Part shown: piece by piece, positions 12,154 to 14,364 of the stretch
Layout: every line of letters starts with the position of its first letter
How positions within the stretch are numbered: position 1 is the stretch's first letter
Assembly: GCA_030681075.1 (NCBI GenBank)
Contig: JAUXUE010000025.1
Span: 1 to 14,364, forward strand
Length of the DNA: 14,364 nt
Direction of reading: 5' to 3'
Origin: Candidatus Amesbacteria bacterium
Lineage (GTDB): Bacteria > Patescibacteriota > Microgenomatia > CAZETR01 > Amesbacteraceae
Made by a program: the position numbers and the translations under genes
Notes under the pieces: model-generated
What the model was told of the DNA's origin: nothing
What the model saw: only the letters and a program-made list of their open reading frames with translations
Databases searched by the model: none

Positions 12154-13656
12154 GTGTCAACTGTTCAGATAAAAAACGATTTCTACAAATTTAGAGAAAA
12201 AGACTTCGGAGAGAAGAGGGTTCTTGATAAATTATCCCCATATGAAAAGAATATTAGTCAATACCTCGAGCCTTGGCTAACAGTAAGTAAAAACCATGAC
12301 GATGTCTATCCAAGTCAAGGATTGTTATTGACTCCATTTGACGGGCTTCCTGTCTCGTCTTTGCAAATGCTCCCCCAAGAAAAAATTATTGAGACTCTGA
12401 GAATGCGCTTGTTTTTTCTCGAATTGTTTAATCATCCACACCGAATAGAATTTTTAAAGTCAGTCACGGCTGAAAAATTCCAGCCACCAGACAAAATCGA
12501 ATCAGAAGTCTTTGACTATGCCACAAAGTCTGGCTTGAGCCTATCAGTTGGCGATCTCGGAGCCTCTGTTACGGGGTCAGCACAAGATAGGGTAAGCCGT
12601 ACTGAAAGATATGCTCAAGGACCATTTATAAAATTGGGAATACAGGGACGAAATATTTTTGTAGGATCATCCTCCCCTGATGTCTGGAACAGTTCCCAAG
12701 CCATATCGACAATGGCTGCCTGTCATAGCCTAGCCTGTATTCCAAGAAATGGCGTAATGTCTCTAGTTTCTCGTCAGGCAGATCTGGCACGGGACGTATT
12801 TGATAAATTAAATACATTATCCAATCTTCTCTTAGTAAAACGCCCGGATCAAAAACAAGTCTTAGGCTGGTGGAAGAATAACGTAGTGGGAACTCTCGAG
12901 ACCAATCCCAAGACGGCTCTTGTCCGCGCCAAAGCTCTCTATCAGGCAGGTATCCGATCGTTTCGTATCTATTCTCCAGAGCCGGGAATCGATTTGGAAA
13001 AGACTACCAAAATAATCAGAAGTGAATTTGGCAACAAAGTCGAAATATTTTCAGGTCAAGTGGTGGATATTGACCAAGCCAAAAGAGTCGAGAATGCAGG
13101 TGCTAATTGTCTGTTTGTCGGAATTGGCGGTGGGGGCAGGTGTGTGACTGGAGTCAGAAGTGGATCAGCTATCGACTGGCCTGAATTGGTATGGAAATTG
13201 CGAGGTGAAGTAGGAATTCCAGTGATTGTCGAAGGTGGAGCATCTGACCATGTAGCCACTACTCTACTTTTAGGCGCATCTGGAATCAGTGTCTCCAGAG
13301 TCGTGGCAGGGGGTACGATAGAATCCCCAGGGGGCTTACTTTATTGTTCAGATGATTCAGGCAAACTTTTTAAGCCTTATGGAGGAGAAGCCTCGGCCAG
13401 AACCAAATTCCTGGACGGAAAGTTATTACCCTTTACGATTCCCTCGTTCGTTGAAGGAGAGACAACCAAGGCAGAATTGAGTTATATCAAAAATGTCCAT
13501 CCTACTTTGACTTATAATCTTCATGTTCTAATTGAAGATGCTATTTTGGCCATGGTCTTTCGTGGAGCAAAAAGTATCTCTGAACTCCAATCAATAAGTC
13601 CTTCACCATTACGCCGTCTGACATCCTCAGGCCGATTTCAAATGAATTCACATTGA
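12154..13656 (+). CDS. Divergent IMP dehydrogenase/GMP reductase-like TIM-barrel protein
   Basis: The 500-residue protein shares the IMPDH/GMPR barrel. It has an active-site loop VGIGGGGRCVTGVRSG with candidate nucleophile Cys330, phosphate-site sequence VEGGASDHVATTLLLGASGI and RVVAGGTIESPGG (383-394). A flap-like KPYGGEASA (407-415) follows, then FVEGETTKAEL and a final helix like the family's. No CBS pair is present. Several key residues differ: the usual D-S/T-A-H-G segment reads YSPEPG (273-278), and the flap Arg-Gly pair reads Gly-Gly. The N-terminal 150 residues match the family weakly. It may use another nucleotide or be regulatory. Starts at 12133 (TTG) and 12148 (ATG) are possible; the -10 spacing favours GTG at 12154. 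The stop overlaps the convergent tRNA-Thr by one base. Confidence 0.75.
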   Translation: MSTVQIKNDFYKFREKDFGEKRVLDKLSPYEKNISQYLEPWLTVSKNHDDVYPSQGLLLTPFDGLPVSSLQMLPQEKIIETLRMRLFFLELFNHPHRIEFLKSVTAEKFQPPDKIESEVFDYATKSGLSLSVGDLGASVTGSAQDRVSRTERYAQGPFIKLGIQGRNIFVGSSSPDVWNSSQAISTMAACHSLACIPRNGVMSLVSRQADLARDVFDKLNTLSNLLLVKRPDQKQVLGWWKNNVVGTLETNPKTALVRAKALYQAGIRSFRIYSPEPGIDLEKTTKIIRSEFGNKVEIFSGQVVDIDQAKRVENAGANCLFVGIGGGGRCVTGVRSGSAIDWPELVWKLRGEVGIPVIVEGGASDHVATTLLLGASGISVSRVVAGGTIESPGGLLYCSDDSGKLFKPYGGEASARTKFLDGKLLPFTIPSFVEGETTKAELSYIKNVHPTLTYNLHVLIEDAILAMVFRGAKSISELQSISPSPLRRLTSSGRFQMNSH

Positions 13657-13727
13657 GCCGGGAGTGAGAATCGGACTCACGACCTAGGGTTTACGATACC
13701 CTTGCTCTACCACTGAGCCACCCCGGC
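13656..13727 (-). tRNA. tRNA-Thr (anticodon CGT)
   Basis: The 72-base cloverleaf has acceptor GCCGGGG/TCCCGGC, D-arm GCTC..GAGC with loop AGTGGTA, and anticodon stem AGGGT/ACCCT with loop ATCGTAA. The T-arm is GTGAG/CTCAC. The T-loop reads TCCGATT rather than TTCGANT, so position 55 is C instead of the nearly universal U. CCA is not encoded. A TAGAAT box lies 8 bases upstream. Confidence 0.9.
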
Positions 13728-13731
13728 GTAG

Positions 13732-13737
13732 TATAAT
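13732..13737 (+). promoter_or_regulatory. -10 element of the Ig-like protein gene
   Basis: A perfect TATAAT lies 9 bases before the ATG at 13747, giving a leader of only a few bases. It overlaps the minus-strand promoter region of tRNA-Thr. Confidence 0.5.
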
Positions 13738-13746
13738 TCTAACAGA

Positions 13747-14364
13747 ATGTACCGCAGTAGATTACAGGTGATGGAAGAAAAGCGCGACATGAGAATGGCT
13801 GCCTTAATTTTTGGAGGTATCGTGATACTACTTATTTTTCTTGGTGTGTTTGGTCTTAAATTCATGCCAAAAATTGTCAACTTACTTTCAAATTCAAACC
13901 GTGTAAATAACGATAAAAATGATCTCATCCCTCCCCCACCTCCCACCCTATCCATTCCTTATGTAGCCACCAATAGTGCAGTCTTAAGTATTTCAGGCCA
14001 ATCTGAGCCAGGTTCTCAAGTCTATCTGACCCAAAATAGCAATTCCATAGGTAATAGCCGTACCGAAAACGATGGCGTATTTAGTTTTGATGCAATAGAG
14101 CTGGTTGAAGGCAGTAATCTTTTTAAATTGGTAGCTATGGATCCTTCTGGAAATCAGAGTCCACCGTCAGCCTCTTATTCACTTGAATATTTAGCTAAAT
14201 CCCCCGAAATCAATATAGATTTCCCCGAGGATAATCAGACGGTCTCATCCAAAAAACTCGTTGTAAAAGGATCCACTAATCCACAAAATAAATTATTTAT
14301 AAATGACCGATTTATATTGCTCGGAAGTACCTGTACTTTTGAGAATACAATAAACATAAATGTA
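13747..14364 (+). CDS. Membrane-anchored Ig-like domain surface protein, 3'-truncated by window edge
   Basis: The 206 visible codons encode a short basic cytoplasmic N-terminus, a TM helix at about residues 17-37 and a linker with five consecutive prolines (62-66). Two beta-sandwich repeats follow. The first (about 68-148) contains SGQSEPGSQVYL, DGVFSFDAIELVEGSN and the ending VAMDPSGNQSPP. The second starts near 152 with SPEINIDFPEDNQTV and KLVVKGSTNP, and continues past the edge. This is the bacterial Ig-like/glucodextranase-B type often repeated in surface proteins, so the protein is exposed outside the cell. No enzyme domain is visible and the missing C-terminus may hold more repeats. The ATG has a TATAAT box just upstream and no Shine-Dalgarno. 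Confidence 0.85.
   Translation, partial: MYRSRLQVMEEKRDMRMAALIFGGIVILLIFLGVFGLKFMPKIVNLLSNSNRVNNDKNDLIPPPPPTLSIPYVATNSAVLSISGQSEPGSQVYLTQNSNSIGNSRTENDGVFSFDAIELVEGSNLFKLVAMDPSGNQSPPSASYSLEYLAKSPEINIDFPEDNQTVSSKKLVVKGSTNPQNKLFINDRFILLGSTCTFENTININV

Noticed and set aside
13707..13955. A minus-strand reading frame over the Ig-like protein start
   Set aside because: It runs through the tRNA-Thr 5' region and mirrors the proline codons of the real gene as glycines.

Overview
The window is AT-rich bacterial DNA using the standard bacterial code (UGA acts as a stop throughout). Very short intergenic gaps, divergent versions of common enzymes, an amidotransferase operon and Ig-like/LysM surface proteins suggest a reduced-genome Patescibacteria (CPR) bacterium, perhaps of the Microgenomates type. 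This placement is inferred from style and protein flavour; there is no rRNA or other phylogenetic marker in the window.

Layout. Positions 1-3891 (minus strand) hold gatC-gatA-MFS transporter-gatB (gatB cut by the left edge), all overlapping, so a membrane transporter is embedded in the tRNA-dependent amidotransferase operon. Positions 3926-4640 hold a REP-associated tyrosine transposase (RAYT) bracketed by two copies of a hairpin repeat; a third copy lies at 10539-10567. Positions 4642-7825 (minus) form a protease/quality-control operon, M3 oligopeptidase-lemA-htpX, joined by 4-base ATGA overlaps. Next comes a gene-free stretch that looks like a compact plus-strand non-coding RNA with its own promoter and terminator (about 7842-7970). 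Positions 7956-9118 (minus) pair a truncated HlyD-like adaptor with a DUF3800 protein. A 150-base spacer then carries three unrelated stem-loops. Positions 9282-10508 (minus) encode a small serine hydrolase and a membrane-anchored thermonuclease with a C-terminal Cys/His domain. Positions 10527-11031 (minus) hold tRNA-Asp followed after two bases by a NUDIX hydrolase whose 3' end has been rewritten by the third REP copy. Positions 11112-11571 (plus) hold a LysM membrane protein and tRNA-Gly(CCC). Positions 11574-12125 (minus) hold an RdgB/Ham1 nucleotide-sanitising enzyme, divergent from an IMP-dehydrogenase-like protein (12154-13656, plus) that has lost several signature residues. tRNA-Thr(CGT, minus) and the start of an Ig-like surface protein (plus, cut by the right edge) close the window.

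Two themes cut across the genes. First, most genes that begin a transcription unit have a -10 hexamer only 5-7 bases before the start codon (9 in one case), which points to leaderless mRNAs, whereas internal genes such as gatB and lemA have strong Shine-Dalgarno sites. Second, housekeeping nucleotide hygiene (NUDIX, RdgB, IMPDH-like) and proteolysis (M3, HtpX) are well represented. The least explained objects are the RAYT/REP system with its loop-inverted copies, the candidate small RNA and the IMPDH-like protein.
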